Shown here: positions 22,601 through 37,600 of the stretch, in pieces
Numbering within the stretch: the stretch's first letter is position 1
How the letters are laid out: each line of letters starts with the position of its first letter
Assembly (NCBI GenBank): GCA_013397935.1
Contig: VZRN01006632.1
Span: forward strand, 349,815 to 413,814
Direction of reading: 5' to 3'
DNA from: Dasyornis broadbenti
Lineage: Eukaryota; Chordata; Aves; Passeriformes; Dasyornithidae
Length of the DNA stretch: 64,000 bases
The notes under the pieces: generated by a model
Told to the model about the DNA's origin: nothing
Databases searched by the model: none
Seen by the model: only the letters and a program-made list of their open reading frames with translations
Translations under genes and position numbers: made by a program

Positions 22601-25600
22601 GAAGTCCAGGAAGCTTCTAACTCCAGCCCAAGACTGGAACTGAAAGGCAAGCTTACAAAAGAGCTGGAACTGAAGAGAAAAAAATGCTTGAAGGAAGCCA
22701 GAGAGAGAGAGATTTAAAAAGAGCTGGAAGTAAGCAGAAAGGATCAAGAGCTCTGGGAGGGGAGGGGAGGACGTACCAGCATGTCCGTGGCGTTGAGGTA
22801 GCGCTTGCTGGCCATGCACTGCTCCAGCTTCTGAGGGACCTGCTTGATGTTCTCGATCTCGTCCAGCAGGTTCAGGACGTGCTTGTGCTCGATGCCCTCG
22901 ATCCACAGCTTGCGCAGCTCGTCCCGCTTGCAGTGCAGCAGCATCTTGCAGGACAGCAGGTTCTCCTTCACCTGCAGCAGCACGGCAAGGGTTAATGACA
23001 TCTGCCCCTGGGACTGAGAGCAGCTCTTCCCCATGTTTGTTATTGGGAATTCCAAAAATATCACAAGGCTAAAACCAAATTTAGTTTCCTTCAGAGTGCT
23101 TTGGCTGAAGGGAACAGTATAGCCCATATAAACTGCACTTCTTTCATAGTGAAATGGTTTTTAATACAAGTTTTATACCACTTGTGAAAATTGAACTGAA
23201 ACACCACAAATGGAGCAAACAGCAGATCCTGGTAACCACAACCAAGGCCTGATGTGCCCACTTCCCAAAAACCACTTCAGTATTTTGGCAAAGAGCAAGA
23301 ATCCACTTTTCAGTGGAAGAAAATAAGCCACCACTAATTTTCCTGCTGTAAACATTTTCCATCTGCCTATTAAATCTTTTGGCAAGTCTTCTCCTTTCTT
23401 CAGGTTTGGTGTCCTTGCTTTGAAACAAGACTGGCTAAGACTACAACCATTCCCCAGTAACTTGAGCAATACCAGTCTCTTTTTTGGAAGAGATATGGTT
23501 TTGTTGGAACATTGAAGATAAGAGTTCAAATCAGCGTTTTCATTATTTATCAAGGCTGCTACAAACCCTTTGGTGTTGCCATTCAGTTTGGTTTTGAGCC
23601 TCATGCCATCCTCCAAGCGGCAGAATCTCTAATTTTTTCCCCCTTCAGCCAACATCAAGAGTTTTTCTTCTCCATTCTCTCCACTCACAGACTGCATTCC
23701 CTGCTCTCAGGTTCTCCCAGTATTCCCTGGTAAGGTCAGTGTAACCTAGCTTTCCCTACATCATGCAAATCAACAATCCATATTAAAATGTGGAAGCAAT
23801 TAGCAGCACAGCTTCACACATTGCTTTCACACCACTCTTGTTTGGTGATAAGTTATGAATACTCGGGGCCCAACCTTTTCTCAGGCTGAGCTCTCACTGA
23901 ATTACACATGAAGAGAGACACTCAGAAGAAGCCCTTCAATTTATTTTTAAATAATGAGTCTTTAAAGCACTCCACAAATCGCACTTCAGCTGCACTTTCT
24001 CCTACCTTGTTCACCAAAAGGCAGTTTAAAAAAAAAATACATGTGAAAAACACATCAGTGGACCAAAAGTGGACACTGGTAAATAACAACAGCTCCGTAA
24101 AAGAGCCTCTGTCTACAGGCAGGAGGGTTTGAGATTCCAATATTGAACTCCAAAATGTCCTTCTGAAAAGAGGAACATGGTAAATCCTTAGCCAACAAAA
24201 AGAAACCCATTTAAGAGAGTCATAAAAAGCAGAGGCAAACTAAAACACTCACTGAGTTCATTTCAGATCTAATCCCTGTTCAATACATTAATTGGAAATG
24301 TTTCACTGGCCTGGCACAGCAGCATCAGTGGACTGCAGCTACAGAGAGCCAAATTAGGTCAGCAAAACAATCATGGGGCCAGAAGGAATCTCACCAGACA
24401 TTGCTCCTCCTGTCCTTGCAAGAAAGATCATGATTTCTATCCACATCTGGGAGCAGGGGAAGGAATGAACAGCAAGACTTTAAAGAAACCATCCCTTGGT
24501 AGCCCAAATTGGTTCCACTTCATAATTCAGTTTTACAGTGGCAACGCCTCTGTAGCTAAACTCAAAACGAAACCTTTCCCACCAGGAACTGACACAAGAA
24601 TTGACTACAAAAGGCAGATCCACAGAGGGGTCTGGAGTATCTATCACTTGTACAGCTCCTAATGCAAGTGAACTCCATGTGATCACCCTCCTTGCACAGA
24701 GCGGAACGTGAAAAGCCAGCCTGGGAGCGTAACACAGATTGATGACAAACCAGATCTGGGCCTCCTGTGAGATTAGGTCAAAACCGCTTCAATACATATT
24801 GACCAAAACTAATAAAAAAAACTTAAATATCAAAAGGTCCCTCACCTTTACAGTCATTCCTCTAGGTGGGACCCAAAGGTCACACCACTCTCTGCCTGGT
24901 TTGACCTCTGCAAAGCTTTGCACACTGTGTGAAAACAGGCCACTGCCTACAGCTGATTTCAAATTTAGTGGAATTGATCTCTGCTTTCAGAGTGCTGAGC
25001 TTTGCCCATAAATCCTACAATGAACTCTTACCCTTGGAAAGCATCAGAATGCTCTCATTTTCTTTGAAAATGTTAAATGAATTTAGAAGCCAGAAGGGTC
25101 AGTATGTAAGCCCATGAAGGTAAAAACCCCACTGCTTCTAAAGCACTGCTGGGAAAGGTTTTAAGCTGAGACTTCCACAGAGACAGGGGAAAAAAAAAAA
25201 ATTGGTGCCTGGTTTGCAAAGTTTAGGTACAGCAAATTGCACAGGAAGTACAAAACAGGAGCCCAAAGAACTCATCTGTTGCTGCAGGGACAGAGCAGCT
25301 CAAAGAAGTCCCCAGCCACGAGTGCCAGAGTTATTTACTGGCACCATACCCGAGTGTGAGCACTCAAAATGCAGAAAGATTCGAGGGCACAGAGTTCATG
25401 GACACTCACACAACACAGCTGAGCTTGGAAATAGCACCAGAATTCATATTCTGTGAGCAAAAAGCAAGCTGATGAATCACCCAGACTACTCAGGAGGTGG
25501 CTGCAGGCCAAGACAGCAAAACATGAAAAGATGAGATGGAAAGGTGTGAGCTCAGCAGCCCTGGAGACTTCAAAAACCTGATAGCAACATGCCCAGACAA

Positions 25601-28600
25601 TAAATGAACAGGGGCACTACAAAGCTTTGTGCTTCACATCCACCTCTCATTCTGACTTTTAACTACTTCTGTTCTCACAGAGATCCTGCAGAAAACGCTT
25701 CCAGTAAGACACAGCTTGGGACAATGGGACTGGATGGTCCTGCAATGACACAGAGTCACTTGTGTTCAGAGATAGCTTAGAATTAGAATCATGCAATGAC
25801 CTGGGGTTGAAGGGAACTTAAAAATCATCTCCTCCCAACCCTGCCTTGCACAGGGACACCTCCCACTGTCCCAGGCTGCTCCCAGCCCTGTCCAGCCTGG
25901 CCTTGGACATTCCAGGGATCCAGGGGCAGCCACAGCTGCTCTGGCAATTCCTTGCCAGGGCCTCCCCACCCTCCCAGGCAGCAATTCCTTCCCAAGATCC
26001 CATCCATCCCTGCCCTCTGGCACTGGGAAGCCATTCCCTGGCTCCTGTCCCTCCATGCCTTGGCCCCAGTCCCTCTCCAGCTCTCCTGGAGCCCCTTCAG
26101 GCCCTGCCAGGGGCTCTGAGCTCTCCCTGGAGCCCTCTCTTCTCCAGGGGAACATTTCCAGCTCTCCCAGGCTGGCTCCAGAGGGGCTCCAGCCCTGGAG
26201 CAGCTCCATGGCCTCCTCGGGACCTTTTCCAACAGGAAACTTCTCCACAGTACTCCAGGTGGGAGTTGAGTGGGTATTTAGTGGGTAACAGCATTTTCTC
26301 AACTCCATTTTAACTCAGTTCAGAACAATAACAAGAAGCTGGAAAAACAAAGGGACAGGAGCTTGGAGCTTCCACCTCTGGTAGCAAAACCACCAACAAA
26401 ACAACAGCAGCCAGGAAAACGGAGATTTGCACCTGAAGCAGCACCTGTGGAGCTGACACAAAGCAGAAACACCCAGGGGTGGGACTCACCTGCTTGATCT
26501 TGTTGCGGGAGTTGGTGATGCGCTCGGTGATGCTCTGGTAGGTGCGGATGGCCGTGGTCAGCTCCGTGTAGTGCTGCACGATCAGCTCGTCCAGGTCCCG
26601 GTCACATTTCTCGTACGCCTCCTCCAGCCGCCCCTTCTCGTTCTCCCGGTCCTCCACGTCATCGCTGGTGGATAAAGTCCTGAGGACACCAAGATGGTGA
26701 AAGTTATTTGTAGTGAAGGCTGGGGGAGTTTGTTCCAGTGTTCAGTAGAGATCAATGCACTGCGAGAAAATAAAATCCAGCAATATCGTGGTTTATTATT
26801 CTGCCAGTTTTCAAAAGCTTCAGAGCTTTTTTCTTCCCTTCTCAGGGAAAGTTCTCTATTAGTTATCGTGCTGCCAGAGAGTCATTAACACAGGCACTAT
26901 GTAACATATGAAATACCTCCTGATTTATTATTTATAAAGAGCTAGAAGGAAAAAAATCCTCACTTTGGACTTGGGAATCAGTGCAGCTTGTGCAGTGGTG
27001 TAGTTCCTACAACTTACCCACCAAAGGTAAGGGATGTCACAGGGACACAGAGAAATCCATCACAAATCTATCCAGGTCTTCCAACAGTCCATCTGTTTTT
27101 GAACATACACCAGAGTACAGCAAGAAAAGGCCCCTGATCCTATTTTCCCCCTTATTTGTTTTAACCTCTAACATTATCTTGTACAGTTTTATTTCATTTT
27201 TTACTTAAATAAATTGAGATTCCAACAAAACTGCTGAAAACTTTGTGAAACTGGACACAGCTCAAAGTTTCTTGATGTCACTCCAAATTTCTGTTTGAGA
27301 ATCAATGCAACCTTCTCCTCCCTTTGAGAGGATAATAATCCCAGAAAGAGCAGCAAGAACCTTTTCCTGCTATCCAATATAAACCTCCCCTGACACAGCT
27401 CCAGGTACCTTTAAAGTACCTGTACAGAACTGAAATAGGGTCCCTCAGGACCTGTCCCTGTCACAGAGAGAAGAGATCAGAGCTGCCCCTCCTGAAGAAG
27501 CTGCAGCCCCCCACGAGTCTCCCCTCAAAGCAGCTTCTTCCAATGCATAAAATTAATTGCAGCATTCCCAGTTCCATGCTTCACGGTAGCTACAGAAACA
27601 GAAATGCTTTCTGATGTTTGGGAGTAGAATATTGATTATAATAACAGTTTCAGTTGTGTCTTCAATCATCTTTTCACAAAAAAAGGTGGGGTTTTTAAAC
27701 TGTATTGTAGCCAAAGCTCTTTAATATCATGCAAAAAGGATCCGGAGAGTAAGAACACAGATTGCTTAGGCGGCAGAAGATAAAAATTTTAGTGAAAGGC
27801 TCTGTGCCCCTGGCAGGGGGGTGGGACTTAGACCATCTTCAGGAACCTTCCAATCCAAACCATTCCATGGTTCTGTACTGGAAATCACACGCAAGCGTGT
27901 GTGGCAGAAAGTCATCCTCTGTTAAGAGCTCTTGCAGATAAATACATTTTCTTTGTGAAGAAAATGCTTATTTCTGCAGGAAGAATGTTCTTCAGCATGG
28001 CTCCACTGGACATGAGGAACATCCTCCTCAGGAGCTGACATTGTGTTTGGGTTTGGAGCTGCACAGGATTGCCTGTCCCAGCAGTTAATGAAAACATCCA
28101 TCCTCTCTAACCTGTGGCACGGATCACAGGAGAATGCTGGATGGATGCAGACAAGGGAGCAGCAGAACCAAATTGGCCACAGCACAGACGAGAAAAGTTT
28201 GTAGTTTTAATCAAACAGAATTCTGGGTTTGCCAAAGAATCCATCTGCAGTGTCAGCAGCTGGTTACAAAAGCTGAAGATCTCTCTCCAAAGCTAAGACT
28301 ACATCGCTCATGTCAGAGGATGCCACGAGCCTTTTCCACTGCTCCAGCAAATTTCCATCCAACTCAGGCTTCCTAACAACCTCCATCCATAATTTTTAAG
28401 CAGATTCATATTTTTTCATCCTTGTATTTGAATTTATCTCGTCCCGTCTATAGGAAAAGTATATTTTGCTAAAAACACTTGACACTTGCCCAGCAAAGCA
28501 GAGCTGTTTGTCAAGCCTGAGATGCCACAACAGTTCCTGATCTCAGAAACCACAACAGGCGGCAGAAGGACAAAGCCGGGAAATCAGAGACCTTGGAGAT

Positions 28601-31600
28601 CCCAGCAGATGATTCCTACTGAAATCATACAATGACGATGCACGGTTCTGGTCTCCTCTCACCCTTGAAAGGGCAGCTAAACCAAGATGAAGAAAAGTTT
28701 CAGGCTCAGTCAACTGCCACATTCCAAGGTTTGCAGCTGGCTCTGCTGCATGCAGAATAATCACCTGTACTGGGAACATCCTGCTTTTTTAATTACCTGT
28801 TTGGAGAAAATATTGTGGAAGCAATCACCACTAAAAATACCACATTCGTATTCTGACCAGAAAACTTACATTTATTTATAGTCCTTTAGTTTGTTCTGGT
28901 TTAAAACATCACAGAGTTATTAGGGTTGGAGAAGACCACTAAGGTCATGGAGTCCAACCATTAACCCAGCACTGCAGGTCCCCCAGTAAATCACATCCCC
29001 AAGCACCACATCCTACACCAGAAAGGATAAATAACTCCACACAACAAAACCACCACATTTTCCCTAAAAGGTTTTTTCTTAGCCCCCCACTCATGTGAGT
29101 TTGCCTTAAACACCTGTAGATTATTTCCTTACAGACAGGGTAAGAGTTTAAATCAAAACCCAAATGGAGAAGAGCAAGAAAGATTTTTTTATTTTATTTT
29201 ACTGAAAAACCCAGCAAGTTTCAGAAATGTAAGGTTTTGGGTTTAGGATTTGGTTATTTCCAGTGATAACGAGTCTGGATTAATCACTTGGAATCTGAAG
29301 CCTTGTACACCTGAATTTCCCATCTAAGTCTCATAGTAGAGGAGTCATTTCTTTTTCTTGCTCTGCACAAAAAAAAGAGAAAAGTGAGGAATACTTAATA
29401 TTCTTGAGACGATCCATGTTCCTGCTAACACTGCAGAAAAGTAAGCCAAGGGCATCTCTGCTTGTTTTAGTCCTATTAGAATGTGTAGCAAGGAAGAAGA
29501 AAAGTCAACACACTGTTTGCCAAACAGAAAGGATCAAAAATGTTTGGGAAAGGAACTTTGCAGGAAGAACTTTGAAGGGGGAAATCACAAAACAGGACAG
29601 GATTATGAAACAATGATAAATATACATCAGCATTTCAGAACTCCCTGAAAAATATTCAAAACAGAGGACAAACAGAAGGAAAATGGGTTTAGATCCTGAA
29701 TAGCAGATGATGAACTCAGTGGGGATTTCCAGGAGGGATTCCTGAGCAGTTCGCTTGGGTTTTTTTATTTTGATTTTTTTCCAGATGAGAGTTCTCCTCC
29801 TCCGTAAAATACCTAGAATCTGTACTTGGCAGCTGGATGGCTGCAGATGCCTGTCTCATTAGCAAGAGCTCACCAGGATTACAGTAATTCCAACTGGCTG
29901 TTAGTCTGCTGAGAGACATTTTTATGCTACGCTAAAACAGAAATTCATTGAGCCAAGTCTCATTGACTTTTGATTTTACATAGTTAAAAATACAGATTAC
30001 ACAGATGCAAAATGCTTAATTCACTGGAGTCACTCCCACAGATGGAAGACAAGATAGAGAAGATGATCAGACACAATCCTGAAATGTTTTTATCATGGGA
30101 TGTACAGCACATTTCTCAGGAGAAAAAAAAATGAACCTTGTTATTTCCCTGAGGTCACTGAATTTACACTGGAATTAGATTAATAAAAAAAGTCCTTTGG
30201 GACTATTCATTTTTGTAGAAGTTGATCTGTAGGTCATGAGCATTTTTCATCTCCTAGTTCCAGCATCCAGCCCAAGAAGCAGAGGGAATAGGTGGAAAGA
30301 CTTTCTTCAGGAGTCCTGAAGCCTTGTCATTCTGTAAAGGCCTAACGCCTTCAACTGCTTCCTCCAAGAGCTCAGATCAAGGCCAGGAACAGCTCATTTC
30401 CAAAGATAAACACATAGGAAAATGCATTCACATTTAGATATACATTTATATATGTAACTGCCAGCTCTACCCCTTCTGCACAAGGATGCACCTTCCTAAA
30501 AAACTGAATTAACTCCAAGCTCCCCAAGAATCCTCCTACCTCAGCAGCACAAATGAAGGGAACAAAGTGGCACAACCAGGACCCAAAAAGAAGTTTGATT
30601 TTATTCTCACTTGTTGCCTTAAAGCAGCTGAACAGGTTGTAGCCATCCAAAGCTCAAGAGTAATTCACTTGTTAGTGAAAAGTACATAAATCAAAAAACT
30701 TGCCTATTATAAATGCTCAACAAATGATTGAGAAGCAGTTGAAAAACCCACTTGTGGCATTAAAGCCCCCCCCCACCCCGACCTCAGAGTCTCAGAATTT
30801 TCCTCTTAGGAGCAAAACGAAATGGTTCTATCACTGAAGTACTCAGGGGCTTGAGAAGACAGGCTGGGAGAGCTGGGAATGTTCCCCTGGAGAAGGGAAG
30901 GCTCCAGGGAGAGCTCAGAGCCCCTGGCAGGGCCTGAAGGGGCTCCAGGAGAGCTGGAGAGGGACTGGGGCCAAGGCACGGAGGGACAGGAGCCAGGGAA
31001 TGGCTTCCCAGTGCCAGAGGGCAGGGATGGATGGGATCTTGGGAAGGAATTGCTGCCTGGGAGGGTGGGGAGGCCCTGGCATGGAATTGCCAGAGCAGCT
31101 GGGGCTGCCCCTGGATCCCTGGCAGTGTCCAAGGCCAGGCTGGACAGGGCCTGGAATACCCTGGGACAGTGGAAGGTGTCCCTGCCCATCGGAACTGGAT
31201 GGTTTTCAAGGACCCTTTCAATCCCTGCTGTTCTGTGATTCTGTAAGGAAGTCACACCACACCTCATTTTTATTATGTATAAAATTGTGGTGTGTATTCA
31301 GACACAGACAGAGCTTCAAAAATGCAACACATTAAGCAGTGACAAAAGAAATTTTTCTCTACAAACCGATGTAATCTATCTGGTCCCAGCAACAAGCGAC
31401 ACCAGCAGACTCCGTACACTCTATAGGAAGTTATTTCAATTTCACATTACAGACAGTGTTGGAGATTTCTTTGTGCTTTGACAAATCAATGCTTTTCATA
31501 GATCTGCCCCAGATGTGCATGTGAACAGCTACCAATGAACAACTACCACCCAATCTCATCTTCTGTCTAAAATTACTCCCACTCTGTGATGCATTAATTT

Positions 31601-34600
31601 GGGGAGGAAAAGAAGGAAAAAGGAACTCTCCAGCATTCAAACAACACAAGAGAACAACAGGCAGATGCTGTAAAAGGACAGAAAACAAGTTATCATTTCT
31701 TCACAAGCTAATACTCTTATTTTATTGTTGTGAGCTGAAAGAACACGATGTTTACTAAGCTATTCAGCAGCAGAAGAAAACAAACACCATTGTGCTACTC
31801 ATCATGTGGCATAACAGATAACTCCAGGAGCACAGCAATGCTACACAGAGATGATCAGCGGCAGAGCTATGAAACCACTCACCTCCCTTTGTAAAAAATG
31901 CTGTTTTCCAGCTTCAAAAGCATTCCAGCCCCAAACCAGGATTTAACATCGTGGGTCCCAGCACCACAGAACACACCGTATCCAGGGTAATCTTTATTCT
32001 GTGTATCATCCCCATTCCCACAAATGTGGGCAGCTTATCTGCACCAAACTCCTACAAAAAGAGCTTTGATGGGGATGAAATGCACACCAGATCTGTCTGC
32101 TCAGTCCCCAGACCAATCAGCTCAGCACAAACTGAGAACAGTGACAGGGGCACTTCCCAAGAAAGGCTTTTCCTGGCACCATGGCAGGTCCTAGAGGCAG
32201 CCACAGGGACAAGGAGCTCAGCTTGGTGTTGCCAAACCACAAAGCTTCCAGGGGATGGAGTATTTTGTTAACAGAGATGTCCACAGCAAATGTGGAAAAA
32301 ATTTGGTTTCTAAATAAAACTGGAGTCTCCTCCACCTCTATTTTCAAGTCTATTTTCCTTTTTGACAGTGAAGATTCAGCTGGAGCACACAGCACCCTAT
32401 TGGTGAACCTCAGTCTGAAGCACTGGAGAAGCAGCTTGATTTCCATGGAAAGGTTTGGGTGGGAAGGGACTTTAAAGCCCATCCAGTGATGCCCCTGCCA
32501 TGGCACAGACACCTCCCACTGTCCCAGGCTGCTTCCAGCCCTGTCCAGCCTGGCCTTGGACACTGCCAGGGATCCAGGGGCAGCCACAGCTGCTCTGGGA
32601 ATTCTATCCCAGGGCTTCCCCACCCTCACAGAGAAGAATTTCTTCCTAGCGCCTGATCTAAAACCAATCTCTTCCATCTTAAAGCCATTTTCCCTTGTCC
32701 TGTTTTCCCTTCTCTTTTATTCTACAAGGGCCAATAACAAAAATAAGCCAGACAGAGGAAAAAACCATGAATTTCCAAGCTCCAAATGCCCACAATCCAT
32801 CCCCATTTAGGTTTGCAAGGTGCTGAACACCCTGGGAGGACACAGAAGCTCAGTGTTCTGAACCTGAATTCAGGGTGCCATCCACACCCCTCCTGTTTCA
32901 CCTCATCCCATCACTTCATGCCCTTCAGACGAGTATTTTTTCCCCTTCAAATCCTGCATTTTGCTGTCTTTTTCGCCCCCGTGTTTTGCACTGTGGCAAA
33001 AAGAATTCAACTACAACCTTTAAGATGATCCATTTACAGGCACCAACCTCACAATTACGCCTTCAACAGGAATCAGATTTGAGATTCAGCAAGAATTTCT
33101 GTTTACACTGAGGATTCATTTTTCCCCACACAGTTTGTATTATGTATTTTCTCTGTTTTTCCAGTGCAGATGAGCAATTCCTTTTGCCAGCCCGCTGTCA
33201 GCTTCCTACCTGCCCAATAAAACGCCAAGAAAATTACATTATGTCAATTTTTAAGAGAAGACTGTTAACATTAATGAATAATAAATGTTTCATTTCAGTA
33301 AATTTGCTTTTTCTGATGCCTCCAGCCAGGCTGGGTGGATAACTGCCTGCCTATTTTACCTGCCCTAGGGCCAGCCCTGTTAAGTGTGATTACTGCTAAG
33401 CTATGGATGGCAAACCAAGGCTTAATTATCAATTTCTTGACTAGAAAATTTGTTTCACAGGAAGAACATTGCAGGAACAGTATGTGGGCATTATGTTTCT
33501 GTGGATTCTTTTTATTAAACAAAACTAAAGGAACAGATACTGTGTGCAAAATGCAAATACAAGCTTTAGGAAATTAATGCTCAGTTGGCACCAGATAATT
33601 CTTACAGGAAGGAGGGTGGAAGACACTGCTGCTTTTGACCAACACTGTGGGTGTTCAGCATCTTTGTGTCCATCTAAAAGTCTTTTTTCTTCTCCTCCCC
33701 TACATCAGAGCAGACATACGTAAATATTTGTGGTTAAAGGCAGAAAAGAGTATTACATGATGCACAGGTGCAGCTTGGAAATCTAGGAATAATCCTCTTT
33801 TCCTTCTGGATCACGTTTCTTTGAGCATGCAATTCACTTTTCTTCACTCGACATCGCTCATTCAGATGAAAATACTCATTAAAGACAGTGGGAAAGACCA
33901 CAAAAAAAAAAAAGGCAAGCTGATAAAATTTAAATATTTCTCATCTGATCAGGAAAAAGAACCTTTTAGTGAAGTGCAGTTGAACTGAGTGCTGAATCAC
34001 TGGGGGGGAATCAAACAAAGCTCCAGTTTTAACAGGAATCCACAGTAAACTTCCCACCACCTGTTCTGAGTGCTCTGTGCTGTATCACACACCTTGTTGA
34101 GGCTCCCAGCTCCTCACTTTAAAACACCTTTGAAGCTACAAACACACAGTTTGTGGTAGCAACTGCTCAAAGCAGCGTGACTGAAAGCCTGTCCTGCTCA
34201 AAGCTGCAGCTGCATTTCATGTGTGGCCAAGGCAGGGACTCACTGATGTACTGACCTGTTCCTCCAGCAAAAACACCACAAATCTGTTCCACAGCGGCAG
34301 CCCTGGGCAAAAGCCAGAATTTCAGGGATTCACAAGATCCATGCCTTCCGAAGAAATTGGGGGCGGCCTTCAGCTTTACACTTAGGGTGAGAGTTCAAGG
34401 ATAATTCTTTCACTGCTGCAGCACAGAGGGACTCAGATCATATATATCTGCATCAGTTCAGATAATAAACAGTACAGCATTAAAACTATAAAAATCACCC
34501 TTCAGGAAAGAAAATTAGAGGGATTTGTTTGTTTTGTTATTCTCCATTTTACACCACACCAGGGACCTAAAACACAAACCAGAATACAACAAGGTACAGA

Positions 34601-37600
34601 AAAGTACGGCTTTAGCCAACAGACAATTTTGACCAACAAAGGATTTGTGAAGTTAACAATGAAAGCAGTTGCTAGAAGCAACAAATAATAATTTCAGCAG
34701 AGCATTGTGGATGTCTAGAAATCCCAGTCTCCTCTCTGCAGGAAACAGCTGTGATGTGCCAAGGAAACTTCAGTATCAAAATGAAGAAAAAAAAAAAGCA
34801 GAGTAGAAAGAAACCCATTAGAATCCAGTTATTCTCACCAGGCCCCTCTTGCTGATGGCTGTGGCCACATAGCAATTACAGAATTTGCTTTCTCATTTCG
34901 CTTTGAACCCTTGTGATCACTGTAGCATTTGTGGTGCTCTGACACCCAAGGCCAAGCACAGCCAGCACGAGAGACAGCGGCACCGAGGGCACCTGCTCTG
35001 CCAGGCAGGAAATCTGAGAGCCAGGGAACAACAGCAGGGGAAGAAAGGAGAGGTCAGGATGTGAGGGAGAGGAACAAAATAACCGAGATGAGAGGGATCA
35101 TCTTCCTCATCTCACTGCCCAGCACAAGCTGCCGTGAGCAGAGACTTCCTCAGACACTGTCAAGCTGAAAATGATCCCAGGAATTGCTGCAGTGAGTGAG
35201 TTTGAAGTGCAAGTTGTTGGGAGGATCAAGTGTTGACTTCCCAGAGGTGTGGAAGATGCATTTAAGTGCTCTGCAAGCAATAACCCGTGACAAATGCACT
35301 CATTTGTTACTGCCTCCCTCCCCACAAAAGCTGTAGAGGGAAACACAACATCACACAGTGGCTTTGACACTGACAATTTCAAGGACTGGGCCTTGTAGTG
35401 AAAATGTCAAGCAACATCTGAGATCAAAGACACATTTTGAACGTGTTTACCTTACCAGTATTTAAGTCCCTGAGTTAATCAGAATAAAATGCATAAATGA
35501 GGAAACAAAATCTGCTCCTTTCTGAAATTCAGGGGTTTATTCACATTTCCCCCCTGCAGCCAACCTGATTTTCATGGGTGTAAAAACATCCTGTTTGTGG
35601 AAAAGAGCCTGTCTAGAGCAGTTCAGCAAATATTCTTCCTCCTGACTGCTGTTCCACCCCACGAGACCTCACAAGCAGCTACATTTCAACAGAGCGCAAT
35701 GAAAATGGTTTGTAAAGCTCCCTGGGACAAGAACAACTGTATTTCAACCCAGTGTCTCCACTGTGCTACAAATTTCCAGAGGTTCATTAAACTAAATGGA
35801 CTTATTTGAATTTTATAATTGAAAACTGTTGTCTTAAAGACAAGTCCCAGATGGGGTGATCTACAGCTTCCAGCACTATTTAACCTCAAAGTGTATAATC
35901 TGATAATTCATGTCTTGAAACCTCTCCAGAGTCTCATGGAAACCACTGTAAAAGTTGGGTCCTTGTGAAACAAAGCCAGACAGAAGGAAAAAAAAAAAAA
36001 GAACTCCAAAAGGTATTTAACAATTTAACTCTGTAGCAACATGCTGAATGTTTTCTCATTATTTTCATAGGTTAATGGATTGTTCCTGTGAAATTCTGGA
36101 TTTGAGGAAATGAATTACCGCATTCAGGAAATAAAGTATTCTTTCATGAAGACAATGAGGTGCTGGAAAGCAGAGAGTCAAAAATGGTGCTGTCCACATC
36201 AATGAGCATGGGAATGGTGAGTATCCTGAGAACTGATTGTAACAATTATAAACAATAAATTAAAAAGTGAAATCCCAAAGCCAGCACACTCCATCCTCAC
36301 CAAGGGGAACACAAGGAACTCAGCCTGCAGAGAACTCCATCTCCCTTGTGCAAAGAAAGAACTCACTACAAGGAACAGCAGCACCAAGTCTGTTCACAAT
36401 CCTGCTAAGCACACAGAGCAAACAGAGCATTCTAAAACATTTTCCTCCTCTAGTTACATTCCATTAATCTTTCATGCCGTTTACACAGTTGGTTAGAGCA
36501 TTTTCAACAGAAGCTGATGATCTTTTTATCATTGAGGACTTGCAGATGGGTACAGGATAGCAAAAAGGCTGAGCAGCCTCCAGCCATCTAAATAAATACC
36601 AGCAGGGGATTCTTTATTTTGCTAAATTAACCAACCTTTAATCAAATTTCCTCACGCCGATACAAATGATGCCAGGAGGGAGAGTGATCAGCTGATTTCT
36701 GAAACAAAGACTGGACTGCAGTGGCTTCAACAGAGCTTCCTCTCCTTCACATGGCTCCAGGAAGAGTTTCAATCCCACACACACACAGACAAAACCCCAG
36801 GGACATCAGATTTTCCATGCAGGAACAGGGATGGAGGCAGCACACAGCTCCAGGAGATGCCAGTTACACCTCCAGGCACAAGCAGAGGGACTCAGCTCCC
36901 ACTCCATTGTGTGAGACCCTGTCCAGGAAACCACAAGGACCAACTCTTACCTGCTTTTGGCAATTAACTTTAGATCCAAAAATTAAATCAACTGTTCCAT
37001 GTATTACCACATTCCCAGGAGAAAGTCAAAGCCCTAAGGATCAATATTTTCAGATCTGCAAGAGCAGAGACTGGACAGTGCCACTCAGACCTGGCACCTG
37101 GATAAATCAAGGATGAAGAGTATTTTGGGAGCCACTGCCCAGCCTGCACCATGAACCCATCCTTGGTGTCACATCTGCAGCCCTGCAGGAACCAGCAGGA
37201 GGCTTGGGAAATTTCATCATTCACCTGAAGGTCTCAAAACCGCACCAGAACCAAGAGCAACACCTTTGAAAGAGTTAAAAATCACAATAATTTCCTAACA
37301 GAACCAAATATTTCTGCCTCCTAGTTTTGCCAGGGTAGGTTCAACTCCAGCTCTGCACAGGGCACTGTCTAAAGCCAAAATGAGAGCTGAAAAATAAAGT
37401 ACCTTGAGTTCTGAACTTGGCACAGTCACACATCTTCTCCTTTTCTATGCGGTTGTGTATTCATACGTGCTCCTTTACCCATTTTTAAATGCAACCAAGG
37501 GTCTGTATCAAGCTACAACCCAACACTTGCCAAATACCTAAACATTTTATACAAGTGCCTGGAGATCATTTCAAGGAAATTTATAGTTTACGACCACACT

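Larger units (their letters stand above)
9987..22776 (-). other. EXOC4 intron 3
   Basis: This intron is 12.8 kb with GTACGT and AG ends. It holds the duplicated ~190-bp unit (10183-10375 and 12605-12794), an A17 tract at 11923-11939 and seven CR1 fragments between 13511 and 22500. Two stretches, about 12800-13400 and 20130-20760, are AT-rich with homeodomain-type motifs and no repeat. Stretches 10376-12604, 14600-17640 and 18200-19230 show nothing recognisable. Confidence 0.9.

Noticed and set aside
25766..26308. 180-codon minus-strand frame, and similar frames at 2990-3410, 30784-31267, 49788-50196 and 62163-62540
   Set aside because: These lie in CR1 3' untranslated regions. The same sequence gives open frames on both strands and in several frames, purely from GC-rich composition without stops.
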